From positions 186,001 through 250,000 of the forward strand of contig JADJJI010000004.1 in the NCBI GenBank assembly GCA_016706565.1: a stretch of DNA of 64,000 nucleotides. Direction: 5' to 3'. A program made the position numbers and the translations under genes. The notes under the pieces are model-generated. The model was not told the DNA's origin and did no database searches. It worked only from the letters and a program-made list of their open reading frames with translations. This DNA is from Piscinibacter sp. (GTDB taxonomy: Bacteria; Pseudomonadota; Gammaproteobacteria; Burkholderiales; Burkholderiaceae_C). This document shows, piece after piece, positions 51,651-62,595 of the stretch (position 1 is the stretch's first letter; each line of letters begins with the position of its first letter).

Positions 51651-52661
51651 CTACTGCACGAAGCCGATCGACCCGCGCTTGTGCCCGGGCTCGGGCAGGT
51701 CGCGCGGCAGCACGTGGTCGCGGTGGTCGAGCTTGGCGTTGCCGAAGGCCGTCATCCAGGCGCGGCGCATCTCGCGCGGCGCCATCTCGGCCAGGCGGTC
51801 GAGCACTTCCGGTCGCGCCTGCGGCTCGAAGCGCGAACCCCAGTCGTGCTCGGCGCGGATGCCGTGGTACAGCTTGGCCGCGATGCGGCGCGCCGCATCG
51901 TGGTCGGGCGCCTGCACCTCGTACACGTTCATGCGGTTGAGGATCGGGTCGGGGATGCTGCGCGCATCGTTGGCGGTCGCGACCCAGATCAGCTGGCTGG
52001 CATCGATCGGCACCTCGGCGAACTCATCGGTGAAGGCCAGCGCGGTGTCGTGCTCGAGCAGGCTGTACAGCGCGCCCAGCGGGTCGTAGGCATGCTCGCC
52101 GCCGGCCTTGTCGATCTCGTCGACCACCATCACCGGGTTGGCATACTGGCCATCGACGAGCGTCTCGAACACCTTGCCCGGCCGTGCACCCTTCCACTGG
52201 CTGCTCGCGCCGGAAAGCACCCAGCCGGCGGTCATCGAGCTCATCGAGATGAAGCCCATGCCGGTGCCCAGCAGGTGCGACAGGGCGCGTGCGAAGTGCG
52301 TCTTGCCCACGCCCGGCGGGCCGAGCAGCAGCAGCGGCGTGATCTCGAGCGCGTCGCGGCTGTCCTCGCACAGCGCCAACTGCCGCTTCACGTCGTCGAG
52401 CACTTCGGCGAAGTTGGGCAGGTCGTCGTAGAGGTGGTCCATCACCGGCAGGCCCGATGGCTTGACCTGGAAGCGCTCGGGGCCCTTCTCGATCATGCGC
52501 TCGTAGGTGGAGCGCAGGCTTTCGTGGTCCTTGGCCGGGAGCTTGTCGAGCCGGCGCTCGACGTCGCCCATGCGGTAGACGCTGCGCATGTGCGCGATGG
52601 GCAGCCCGCTGCGCGGAATGCCGCCGCGGGGCACGGTCACCAGGTCATTCGATGAACTCAT
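51651..52661 (-). CDS. Lon-like AAA+ ATPase without a protease domain
   Basis: 336 residues. Walker A LLGPPGVGKTHFARALS, Walker B PVMVVDEIDKAGGEHAYDP, sensor-1 in LIWVATANDARSIP, arginine finger DPILNRM, and a small C-terminal lid (EMAPREMRRAWMTAFGNAKL). The motor core resembles that of Lon, but the Ser-Lys peptidase domain is absent and the protein ends soon after the lid. It may remodel protein complexes. It follows the hybrid kinase by 82 bp at the end of the type II secretion cluster. Confidence 0.88.
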   Translation of the reverse strand: MSSSNDLVTVPRGGIPRSGLPIAHMRSVYRMGDVERRLDKLPAKDHESLRSTYERMIEKGPERFQVKPSGLPVMDHLYDDLPNFAEVLDDVKRQLALCEDSRDALEITPLLLLGPPGVGKTHFARALSHLLGTGMGFISMSSMTAGWVLSGASSQWKGARPGKVFETLVDGQYANPVMVVDEIDKAGGEHAYDPLGALYSLLEHDTALAFTDEFAEVPIDASQLIWVATANDARSIPDPILNRMNVYEVQAPDHDAARRIAAKLYHGIRAEHDWGSRFEPQARPEVLDRLAEMAPREMRRAWMTAFGNAKLDHRDHVLPRDLPEPGHKRGSIGFVQ

Positions 52662-52743
52662 CGATCGCTACCTCCGGATCCATGACGTCTCGACTGTATT
52701 GAAGCAAAGCGTGCCACAACCGAGACATCGAACAAAACCCCAA

Positions 52744-54891
52744 TCACGGGGCTGTTGCACGCATGACCCGTGCCAGAACCGCGGCGAACTGCAGCTGATC
52801 GACCGGCTTCGTGAGAAAGTCGTCCATGCCGGCTTCGCGGCAATCGTCGCGGGCATCGTCGTCGCTCGCGGCCGTCATCGCCACCACCGGCACGCGGCGA
52901 AGCTGCAGCCGGACCTCGCGCTCGCGCAGTGCACGCGTGCAGGCCAGGCCGTCCATCACCGGCATCTGGCAATCCATCAGCACGACGTCGAACTCGGCCT
53001 CGTTCAGGCGCTGCAGGGCCTGCGCACCGTCGCCGGCCAGCACCACCGCGGCGCCGAGCCGTTCGAGCAGCGCCTGCGCCACCAGTTGGTTGACGGGGTT
53101 GTCTTCGACCAGCAGCACCTTCGGGCGGCGAGTGCCAGCTAGCGCCGTGCTGCCATCGAGATCCATGCGGGCGCTGTCCGGCGGTTGGCCGCTGACCGCG
53201 CGCTGCAGCGCATCGATCACGCGCGCGGGGCCTGCAGGCCGGTACACCGGCAGCAGCTCGCGCGGCAGCTGGCGCGCGTCGGCGCTCAGGCCGACGATCA
53301 GCACGCCGCGCTCGCCGCTCGACGCGAGCCGGTCGGCCCAGCCCGCCACGGACAGGCCGGCAGCGGCGAGTGCGCGGTCGTCGCACAGCACGATCTGCCG
53401 GCTGCCCGGCGCGTGTGGGGCGCCGGGCGCTGGCAGCGCCTCGAAGGCCTCACAGGCGCCGCCGTGTCGCTGCACCAGTTCGGCGAGGTCTTCGCGGCGG
53501 CTACGCTGAGGGCTGACCACCTGCACCTGCACGCCCGCGAACAGCGCTGGCTCCGGCGCGGCCTGCGGGCTGTCGACCAGCGGCATCAGCAGCATGAAGC
53601 TGGAGCCTCGCCCGGCGAGGCTCTGCACCTCGATGCGGCCACCGAGCAGTTCGGCGAGCTCTCGCGCGATGGCCAGGCCCAGGCCGCTGCCGCCGAAGCG
53701 GCGCGTGGTCGACAGGTCGGCCTGCGAGAAGGCCTCGAACAACCCGGCCACCTGCGCCCCGGTCATGCCGATGCCGGTGTCGCGCACCGACACGCGCACC
53801 CAGGCGCTGCCGTCGGGGCCGCGCTCGGGCGCGGCGAACACGCGCACCTCGCCGGCCTCGGTGAACTTCACCGCATTGCCCACCAGGTTGTGCAGGATCT
53901 GGCGCAGCCGCGCGGCGTCGCCGACGGTGGTCAGCGGCAGGTCGGCGGTGCAGTGCGACAGCAGCTCGATGTCCTTGACCTCGGCCTGTGCCGAGAACAC
54001 CTCGGACGCATCGTGGATCGCGTCGTGCAGGTCGAAGCGGGTGTGCTCCACACGCATGCGTCCGGCCTCCAGCTTGGAGAAGTCGAGCACGTCGTTGACC
54101 AGCCCGAGCAGCGAGGCCGAGCTGCGCCGCAGCACCGACAGCACCTGGCGCTGGCCTTCGTCGAGCCGCGAGCCGCGCAGCAGCTCGGCTGCGCCCACGA
54201 TGCCATGCAGCGGCGTGCGGATCTCGTGGCTCATGTTGGCGAGGAAGCGGCTCTTCACCCGCACCGCGTCTTCCGCCTGCAGTCGCGTGGCGTCGAGCTG
54301 CGCGAGCAGCGCGCGGCGCCAGCGGATGCCCATCAGCATCACGAAGCCGTTGACCAGCAGCACGCCGACGATGGCGACGTCGCGCCGCACCGCGCCGAGC
54401 TGCGCCGGATCGACCGGCACGACGCCGAGCAGCCCCGCGAACTGAACGACGAACGCCGCCTCGAGGATGATCAGCGCCGTCATCACGACGCCGTCGATCA
54501 GCGCGCCACCCTGCAGCAGCAGCACCGGCAGCGCGCCGAGCCACCAGATCGCCGGGCCCAGCGTGCTGCCTTGGCGCAGCAGGCCGCCGGACAGGCCGAA
54601 GAAGGTGGTCCAGACCAGCAGCCGCATGCCGAGCACGGGCTGGGCCGTACGCTGGGCGTGGTGCCAGGCGATCGCCGTACCGGCCACCACGCCGACCGCA
54701 AGCAGGGCCTCGGGCCACAGCCGGCTCCACAGGTTGACGAGCAGGAAGGCGCCCGAGAACGCGAGGATCACGCCGGCGGTCAGGTTGAGCAGGCGCCGGG
54801 CCAGTTCCTGCTCCAGCGCGTGGGCCGAGTCGACCGTGTCCGCTGGCCGGGCCGCGCCCGATGCATCGGACGGCGGTCCCGGCGGCGTCAT
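52744..54891 (-). CDS. Hybrid sensor histidine kinase coupled to the T2SS operon
   Basis: 715 residues. About five or six membrane helices in the first 190 residues with little periplasmic sequence. Then FLANMSHEIRTPLHGIVGAA (HisKA), an HATPase with NLVGNAVKFTEAGEVRV and FGGSGLGLAIARELAELLGG, a degenerate receiver-like domain (around VLCDDRALAAAGLSV), and a full C-terminal receiver (VLLVEDNPVNQLVAQALLER, LMDCQMPVMDG). The class resembles BarA/LuxQ-like kinases. Its ATG overlaps the gspF stop (54888-54891), so it is translated with the secretion genes. Confidence 0.92.
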   Translation of the reverse strand: MTPPGPPSDASGAARPADTVDSAHALEQELARRLLNLTAGVILAFSGAFLLVNLWSRLWPEALLAVGVVAGTAIAWHHAQRTAQPVLGMRLLVWTTFFGLSGGLLRQGSTLGPAIWWLGALPVLLLQGGALIDGVVMTALIILEAAFVVQFAGLLGVVPVDPAQLGAVRRDVAIVGVLLVNGFVMLMGIRWRRALLAQLDATRLQAEDAVRVKSRFLANMSHEIRTPLHGIVGAAELLRGSRLDEGQRQVLSVLRRSSASLLGLVNDVLDFSKLEAGRMRVEHTRFDLHDAIHDASEVFSAQAEVKDIELLSHCTADLPLTTVGDAARLRQILHNLVGNAVKFTEAGEVRVFAAPERGPDGSAWVRVSVRDTGIGMTGAQVAGLFEAFSQADLSTTRRFGGSGLGLAIARELAELLGGRIEVQSLAGRGSSFMLLMPLVDSPQAAPEPALFAGVQVQVVSPQRSRREDLAELVQRHGGACEAFEALPAPGAPHAPGSRQIVLCDDRALAAAGLSVAGWADRLASSGERGVLIVGLSADARQLPRELLPVYRPAGPARVIDALQRAVSGQPPDSARMDLDGSTALAGTRRPKVLLVEDNPVNQLVAQALLERLGAAVVLAGDGAQALQRLNEAEFDVVLMDCQMPVMDGLACTRALREREVRLQLRRVPVVAMTAASDDDARDDCREAGMDDFLTKPVDQLQFAAVLARVMRATAP

Positions 54892-56102
54892 TTCACCCAG
54901 GTGTTGAGCTGGATGATCGGCAGCAGCACCGCCAGCACGATCAGCATGACCACCGCGCCCATCGCGACGATGAGCAGCGGCTCGAGGATGGTGGCCATCT
55001 GCATGGCACGGCGCTGCACCTCGGCACCGAGCTGGCGCGCGGCACGCTCCAGCATCACCGGCAGCTGGCCGGTCTGCTCGCCCAGGCGCGAGAACATCGC
55101 CAGCAGGCCGGGGAAGCGCTTCTTGCCTGCCAGCGCCGAGGCCAGCGGCGCGCCCTCGCGCACCTGGATCAGTGCATCCATCGCATCGGCGCGCATGGCG
55201 CGGTTGGACAGCGTCTCGGCGGCCGCCTGCAGCGCCTTGAGGATCGGCACGCCGGCGCTGGCCAGCATCGCCAGCGTGCCGGCGAAGCGCGCCGCGTTGT
55301 AGCCGCGCGAGAGCTTGCCGATCAGCGGCAGGCCCAGCCAGGCGGCGTCGAAACGCTCTCGGAAAGCCTCGTTGCGCAGCATGAACAGCAGCGTGCCCAC
55401 ACCCGCTGCGATGGCCAGCAGCAGCAGCCAGCCCCAGCTGCGCAGGAAGCCGCTGATGGCGAGCATCGCCACCGTGAGCGCCGGCAGCGCGCGTTTCGAG
55501 CTGGTGAACACCGAGGCCACCTGCGGCACCACGTAGGTGACGAGGAAGATCACGATCACCACCGCGATCAGCGAGACGATGGCCGGGTAGAGCGTGGCGC
55601 CGATCAGCTTGGCGCGCAGCTCCTGGCGCTCTTCCAGGTCGTCGGCCAGGCGCTCGAGCACCGGGCCGAGCGCGCCGCTGGCCTCGCCGGCGGCGACCAC
55701 GCCGCGGTACACATCGTCGAACTCGCGCGGCGCGGTGGCCAGCGCGCGAGCGAAGGTCGAGCCGGAGTTGACCTCGCTGCGCAGGTGCGCCACCAGCTCG
55801 CGCTGGCGGTTGTCCTCGGCCTCGTCGGCGAGAGCCGTCAGCGATCGTTCGAGCGGCAGCCCGGAGCCGACCAGGCCGGCGAGCTGGCGCGTCCACACCG
55901 TCAGGCCCGTGTTGTTGAAGACGCGGCGCTTCAGGCTCAGGCCGCCGCCGCTGGTGCCCGAGGCCTCGACCTGCTTGACGTCCAGCGGCACCAGCGACTG
56001 GGCGCGCAGCTGCGCCCGTGCCGCCTTGGCGTTGTCGGCCTCCAGCAGGCCGCTGCTGGCCTTGCCGGCGGCGTCGAGGGCTTCGAACTTGTAGGCGGGC
56101 AT
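54888..56102 (-). CDS. gspF: Type II secretion inner-membrane platform protein GspF
   Basis: 404 residues from ATG 56102 (MPAYKFEALDAAGK), the canonical GspF start. Two T2SSF domains are visible, each followed by membrane helices (about 170-195, 218-240 and 375-398). Motifs include LTVWTRQLAGLVGSGLPLER and FAGTLAMLASAGVPILKALQ. It anchors the ATPase GspE below the pseudopilus. Length matches the family. Confidence 0.96.
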   Translation of the reverse strand: MPAYKFEALDAAGKASSGLLEADNAKAARAQLRAQSLVPLDVKQVEASGTSGGGLSLKRRVFNNTGLTVWTRQLAGLVGSGLPLERSLTALADEAEDNRQRELVAHLRSEVNSGSTFARALATAPREFDDVYRGVVAAGEASGALGPVLERLADDLEERQELRAKLIGATLYPAIVSLIAVVIVIFLVTYVVPQVASVFTSSKRALPALTVAMLAISGFLRSWGWLLLLAIAAGVGTLLFMLRNEAFRERFDAAWLGLPLIGKLSRGYNAARFAGTLAMLASAGVPILKALQAAAETLSNRAMRADAMDALIQVREGAPLASALAGKKRFPGLLAMFSRLGEQTGQLPVMLERAARQLGAEVQRRAMQMATILEPLLIVAMGAVVMLIVLAVLLPIIQLNTWVK

Positions 56103-56128
56103 CGGGCGGGCCGCCCCAAGGCGGACAC

Positions 56129-56143
56129 GCCCCCTCGGGGGGC
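56129..56143. repeat. GC palindrome between gspE and gspF
   Basis: GCCCCCTCGGGGGGC forms a 6-bp stem in the 77-bp gap between gspE and gspF; the following GCGAAGACGCAAAGCGGCAA recalls a common Burkholderiales intergenic repeat (memory only). No T-run. Confidence 0.5.
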
Positions 56144-56179
56144 CGCGAAGACGCAAAGCGGCAAGCTCGGGGGTTCATG

Positions 56180-57601
56180 TCATTCCCTCGTCACGCGCAT
56201 GACCTCTTCGGCCGAGGTGATGCCCAGCTCGACGAGGCGTTCGCCGTCCTCGCGCATCGAGCGCAGGCCGGCCGATTCGGCGGCGACGAACAGCTGGCTC
56301 TCGGCCGCGCGACTGTGGATCAGCGCACGCACCTTCTCGTCGGCGACCATCAGCTCGTACACGCCGGTGCGGCCCTTGTAGCCGCTCATGCCGCATTCCT
56401 TGCAGCCCACCGGGTGGTAGCGGCCGCGCTCGTCGACCTTCTTGCAGTGCGGGCACAGCTTGCGCACCAGGCGCTGCGCGAGCACGCCGAGCAGCGAGCT
56501 CGACAGCAGGAAGGGCTCGACGCCCATGTCGGTCAGGCGGGTCACGGCCGAGGGCGCGTCGTTGGTGTGCAGCGTGGCCAGCACCAGGTGGCCGGTCAGC
56601 GAGGCCTGGATGGCGATCTGCGCGGTCTCGAAGTCGCGGATCTCGCCGATCATGATGACGTCCGGGTCCTGGCGCAGGATGGCGCGCAGCGCCTTCGCGA
56701 ACGTGAGGTCGATCTTCGGGTTGACCTGCGTCTGGCCGATGCCGGCGAGTTCGTATTCGACCGGGTCTTCCACCGTCAGCACGTTGGTGGTGGCGGTGTC
56801 GACGCGGCCGAGCGAGGCGTACAGCGTGGTCGTCTTGCCCGAGCCGGTCGGGCCGGTGACGAGCACGATGCCGTGCGGCTGCTGGATCAGCCGGTCGAAG
56901 CGGCTGAGCACGTCGCCGTCCATGCCCAGCGACTCGAGCGAGAACTTGGCCTCGCCCTTGTCGAGCAGGCGCAGCACCGCGCGTTCGCCGTGCGCGCTGG
57001 GCAGCGTGGACACGCGCACGTCGACCGCGCGGCCGCCGATGCGCAGCGAGATGCGGCCGTCCTGCGGCAGGCGCTTCTCGGCGATGTCGAGCTCGGCCAT
57101 GATCTTCAGGCGCGAGATCAGCGCGGCGTGCAGCGCGCGGTTGGGCTGCACCACCTCGCGCAGCGTGCCGTCGACGCGGAAGCGCACCGCCGAGCTGCGC
57201 TCGTAGGGCTCGATGTGGATGTCGGAGGCGCCGTCCTTCGCGGCCTGCGTGAGCAGCGCGTTGAGCATGCGGATGATCGGCGCGTCGTTGGCGGCCTCGA
57301 GCAGGTCTTCGACCGCGGGGAGGTCCTGCATCATGCGCGACAGGTCGACGGCGCTCTCGACCTCGCCGATCACCGTGGCCGCGCTCGACTCGCTGCCCGC
57401 GTAGGCGGCGGCGATGCGGCTGGCCAGCGAGGGTGCGGCCTCGCGCTCGAGCGCGTCGACGTCGTAGATGCGCAGCACCTCGGACAGCGCCGTCAGCGGC
57501 ACCGATTCCGGCGCCCACAGCACGAGGCGCTCGCCGTCGTCTTCGAGCAGCAGCGTGTTCGCCTTGGCGAACTGGTAGGGCAGGGGATGGCGCGCGCCCA
57601 T
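56180..57601 (-). CDS. gspE: Type II secretion ATPase GspE
   Basis: 473 residues. Walker A GPTGSGKTTT (250-259), Asp box RAILRQDPDVIMIGEIRDFE with Walker B, His box LATLHTNDAPSAVTRL, and a four-cysteine zinc site (CPHC and CKEC). The N-terminal domain is shorter than in GspE proteins of about 500 residues but complete in its N2E part. It powers pseudopilus assembly. It starts 10 nt after gspD. Confidence 0.97.
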   Translation of the reverse strand: MGARHPLPYQFAKANTLLLEDDGERLVLWAPESVPLTALSEVLRIYDVDALEREAAPSLASRIAAAYAGSESSAATVIGEVESAVDLSRMMQDLPAVEDLLEAANDAPIIRMLNALLTQAAKDGASDIHIEPYERSSAVRFRVDGTLREVVQPNRALHAALISRLKIMAELDIAEKRLPQDGRISLRIGGRAVDVRVSTLPSAHGERAVLRLLDKGEAKFSLESLGMDGDVLSRFDRLIQQPHGIVLVTGPTGSGKTTTLYASLGRVDTATTNVLTVEDPVEYELAGIGQTQVNPKIDLTFAKALRAILRQDPDVIMIGEIRDFETAQIAIQASLTGHLVLATLHTNDAPSAVTRLTDMGVEPFLLSSSLLGVLAQRLVRKLCPHCKKVDERGRYHPVGCKECGMSGYKGRTGVYELMVADEKVRALIHSRAAESQLFVAAESAGLRSMREDGERLVELGITSAEEVMRVTRE

Positions 57602-57611
57602 GGTCGCCTCC

Positions 57612-59739
<2,128 letters not shown>

Positions 59740-59743
<4 letters not shown>

Positions 59744-60627
59744 CCGATCGAAATGACGGACCGTGCGCCGTCGCGCCGCCCGATGATGTTCAGCAGGTTG
59801 GTCAACGGGGCTTCTTCGCCGGCGGCCGCGCGGGCCTCGCCGCGAAAGCGCACGCCGGTCGGGCCGATGCTGCCGTTGCCCGAGAGTTGCAGCGCACCCT
59901 GCTGTGTCGACAGCGTGAGCTGCGACGCGCCGTTGCCGGAAGGGTCGGCCGCCACCGTCAGGCGGTAGCTGCCCAGCGTGTCGAGCGTGGACAGGCGCGA
60001 GGAGACGTCGAGCAGGTCGACGTCGGCGCGGCCGGCCAGGCGCCAGCGGCCCTGCACCGACTCGACCGTCAGGCCGGGCGAGGCCAGGCGGACCGAGCCG
60101 CCCATCTGCATCGTGTTCCAGGGCGTGCCCAGGCCGCCGAGCCAGGCGCTGGGCCATTGCCCGATCCAGCCCGGGTTGGAGGCCAGCGTCACGGCGACAC
60201 GGCCGAGGCCCGGGCGCAGTGTCAGCGAGGTGGTGCCGTTCAGGCAGCAGGCGTGGCGGGCGCGCAGTTCGAGGCCGAGGCCCTTGAGCCCCACCGTCCA
60301 GTCGAGCCGTCCGGGCAGGGCGCTGGCGTCGCGGCTGCCGGGCCCGCCGGTGAGCACGACCACGGCGCTGCCCGTCCACACCGTGCCGCGCGCATCGGCC
60401 AGCAGCAGGTGCTGGCCGGTGGCCGAGGCGATCGCGCTGGCCAGCCAGGCGGCCGGCGCGAACACGACCACGCCGATCAGCACGCCGACGAAGGCGCCGA
60501 ACACCGCCCAGCGGGTGGCGGCGCCGCGCGACTTGTCCCAGGCGATCTCGGCGAAGGTCGACTCGCCCCAGCCGGTGGCCGCCGCGGTGTTCGACCAGGG
60601 CCGCGGCTTGCGGCGCCGGCCGATCAT
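59740..60627 (-). CDS. gspN: Type II secretion protein GspN
   Basis: 295 residues starting MIGRRRKPRPWSNTAAATGW. One N-terminal membrane helix (about 40-62, VFGAFVGVLIGVVVFAPAAW), then a mostly periplasmic beta-rich domain with LLLADARGTVWTGSAVVVL and RLDWTVGLKGLGLELRAR. These are typical GspN features. It overlaps gspM and gspD by 4 nt each. Confidence 0.9.
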
Positions 60628-61142
60628 GGCGTGCCCCCGGTTCCCAGGCTCACGGCAAGCGTGCCGGTGTAGCCCTGCGCACCGCGCGTGAGCTGGGCCT
60701 CGACCGGCCGTGCACGCGCTGCGCTGCGCGCCTCGAGCAGCCAGCCGCGCAAACCCTCGGGCGAGACGCCGTTGAGCGTGAGCGAGGCACGCTCGCCCTG
60801 CAGCGACAGACGGGCCTTGTCGCCGAGCCTGTCGGTGGCGGACTTCAGTGCCGCCGCGGCCTGGGCCTGCGACACCGCGGCGACGCCGCGCAGGCTCTGG
60901 CTCTCGGCGGCCAGGCGCTGCATCTGCTGCAGTTGCGCGTCGAGCTGGTCGAGCTGGGCCGGCGTGTCGCGCAGCGTGCGCCAGGCCGGCTGCACGAACA
61001 CCAGCCAGACCAGCAACACGCCGACCGCGGCGGCGGCGGCGCCGAGCGCCAGACGTTCGCGCGGTGCGCGGCTGCGCCAGTAGCCGCGGCTGCGTTCGCG
61101 CCACTGCGTCAGCGCGGGGAGGGCGAGTGCCTTGGTGCTCAT
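60624..61142 (-). CDS. gspM: Type II secretion protein GspM
   Basis: 172 residues, with a membrane helix at about 32-51 (LALGAAAAAVGVLLVWLVFV), a coiled coil (LDQLDAQLQQMQRLAAESQS) and a small periplasmic ferredoxin-like domain. It partners GspL. The start overlaps the gspL stop (ATGA, 61139-61142). Confidence 0.92.
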   Translation of the reverse strand: MSTKALALPALTQWRERSRGYWRSRAPRERLALGAAAAAVGVLLVWLVFVQPAWRTLRDTPAQLDQLDAQLQQMQRLAAESQSLRGVAAVSQAQAAAALKSATDRLGDKARLSLQGERASLTLNGVSPEGLRGWLLEARSAARARPVEAQLTRGAQGYTGTLAVSLGTGGTP

Positions 61143-62407
61143 GAACGGGTTCCCGGGCGGGCGCGCGACATCACGAGCTGCGTGCCATTGGCATCGACCT
61201 GCCAGCCCGACGTCTGCAGCGTGCCGCGGAACTGAGCGATCTGCGGCTCGGTCCAGCCGGCGGCGCCTAGAGTGAGCCGGCCGGTCTCGTAGCGCAGCAT
61301 CTCGGCCGGCGGCCGGTCGGTCGGCCAGGCCGCGGCGGCGGCCATCAGCATCGGCTCCAGGTCGGCATCGCCGGCCTTGCCGGCCACGGCACGCAGCGTC
61401 TGCACCTCGCGCTGCATCACGGCGGCGGCGTCACGCTGGATGTCGAGGTCGCTGACGCGCGGGAACGCGGCGCGCACCACGCCCTGCAGCGCCACCTTGC
61501 GCGCCTCGATCGTGCTGCGCTGGTGCCAGGCCCACAGGTTCAGCCCGACGATCTGCGCGATCACCAGCGCCGCCAGGCCCAGGCGAACCGGACGCCACTG
61601 CGGGCTGGCCATGCGGCGGAGACCGTCGCGCAAAGCGCGGGCACCGCGGGTGCGCTGCGCGAGGTCGAACTGGCGCAGGTTCCACAGGCTGCGCGCGGCC
61701 TGCAGTGCACGTTCAGGGCGCGCCATCACGTTGACCGGCATGCCCAGCCACTGTTCGGCCGAGGCGGCCGCACCCGGCGTGGCGCTCCAGCGTGTGCCAG
61801 CCGGCGCGGGCCGCGGGATCAGCGCGCGCGGCAGGCCGCCTTGCAGCCGGATGCTGGCCACGCCGTCGGCGTGGGCCCAGTGCAGCATCACGCCCTGGTC
61901 GGTGCCGGCCGCAAGGGTCCGCGTCTCGGCGAAGTGCCCGCTGGGCGGATCGTCGGGCCACGACGAAGGCACGATGCGGTCGACGAAGACATCGGCCTTC
62001 TCGAGCACGGCGAGTTCGGCGCGCAGCCAGCGGCGGTCGACAGCGGCCACCCAGGTGGCTTGCCCGGCCGTGGCATCGGGCGCCACGGCCAGGTGCACCT
62101 CGTCCGCGTCGTCGAGCAGCGATTCCTCGAGCACGCCCACCAGCGCGGCGCGCAGGCGTGCCGCCGGTGCCTTGGGCAGGGTGATGCGATGCCAGCTCAC
62201 GTCGGTATCTGCGAGCATCGCCACCACCGTGCTGGCCTTGGGCAGCAACGCTGCACTGCACTCGCCCTGCGCGCTCAGCAGCAGCCCGTCCGGGCTGGTC
62301 ACGTAGGCGTATTCGGTGCCCAGGCCCGAGACCGGCGTCTGCACGTCGGGGCCGCCGCGTGCGGTCAGGCGCTGGCGTTCGGGGATCTGTACGACGAGGA
62401 TGGACAT
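61139..62407 (-). CDS. gspL: Type II secretion protein GspL
   Basis: 422 residues. The cytoplasmic actin-like domain (VQIPERQRLTARGGPDVQTP; RITLPKAPAARLRAALVGVL) would bind GspE. A membrane helix lies near 276-293 (LGLAALVIAQIVGLNLWAW), followed by a periplasmic ferredoxin-like domain. A 188-bp gap separates it from gspK, so gspL may begin a second transcript. A -10-like TACAAT on the minus strand near 62434 has no clear -35. Confidence 0.92.
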   Translation of the reverse strand: MSILVVQIPERQRLTARGGPDVQTPVSGLGTEYAYVTSPDGLLLSAQGECSAALLPKASTVVAMLADTDVSWHRITLPKAPAARLRAALVGVLEESLLDDADEVHLAVAPDATAGQATWVAAVDRRWLRAELAVLEKADVFVDRIVPSSWPDDPPSGHFAETRTLAAGTDQGVMLHWAHADGVASIRLQGGLPRALIPRPAPAGTRWSATPGAAASAEQWLGMPVNVMARPERALQAARSLWNLRQFDLAQRTRGARALRDGLRRMASPQWRPVRLGLAALVIAQIVGLNLWAWHQRSTIEARKVALQGVVRAAFPRVSDLDIQRDAAAVMQREVQTLRAVAGKAGDADLEPMLMAAAAAWPTDRPPAEMLRYETGRLTLGAAGWTEPQIAQFRGTLQTSGWQVDANGTQLVMSRARPGTRS

Positions 62408-62595
62408 GGCTTGCGGGTCACGGGGCTGGCGGCATTGTAGGCAGGACCAATCTACAAACCTTCACAAATCAACGACTTAGGTCATGCCGTTGTAGCGCGT
62501 CCAGGCCCTTGCGCACCATCGGGCCCGACCCGCGTCCACTGGAATCCCTTCGTGCTGCGCACTCCGGCTTTCGCCATTGGGGCGGCGCAGCGGGC

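Noticed and set aside
62408-62595. Promoter for a separate gspL transcript
   Set aside because: TACAAT resembles a -10 box, but no acceptable -35 lies 16-18 bp upstream; mentioned only under gspL.
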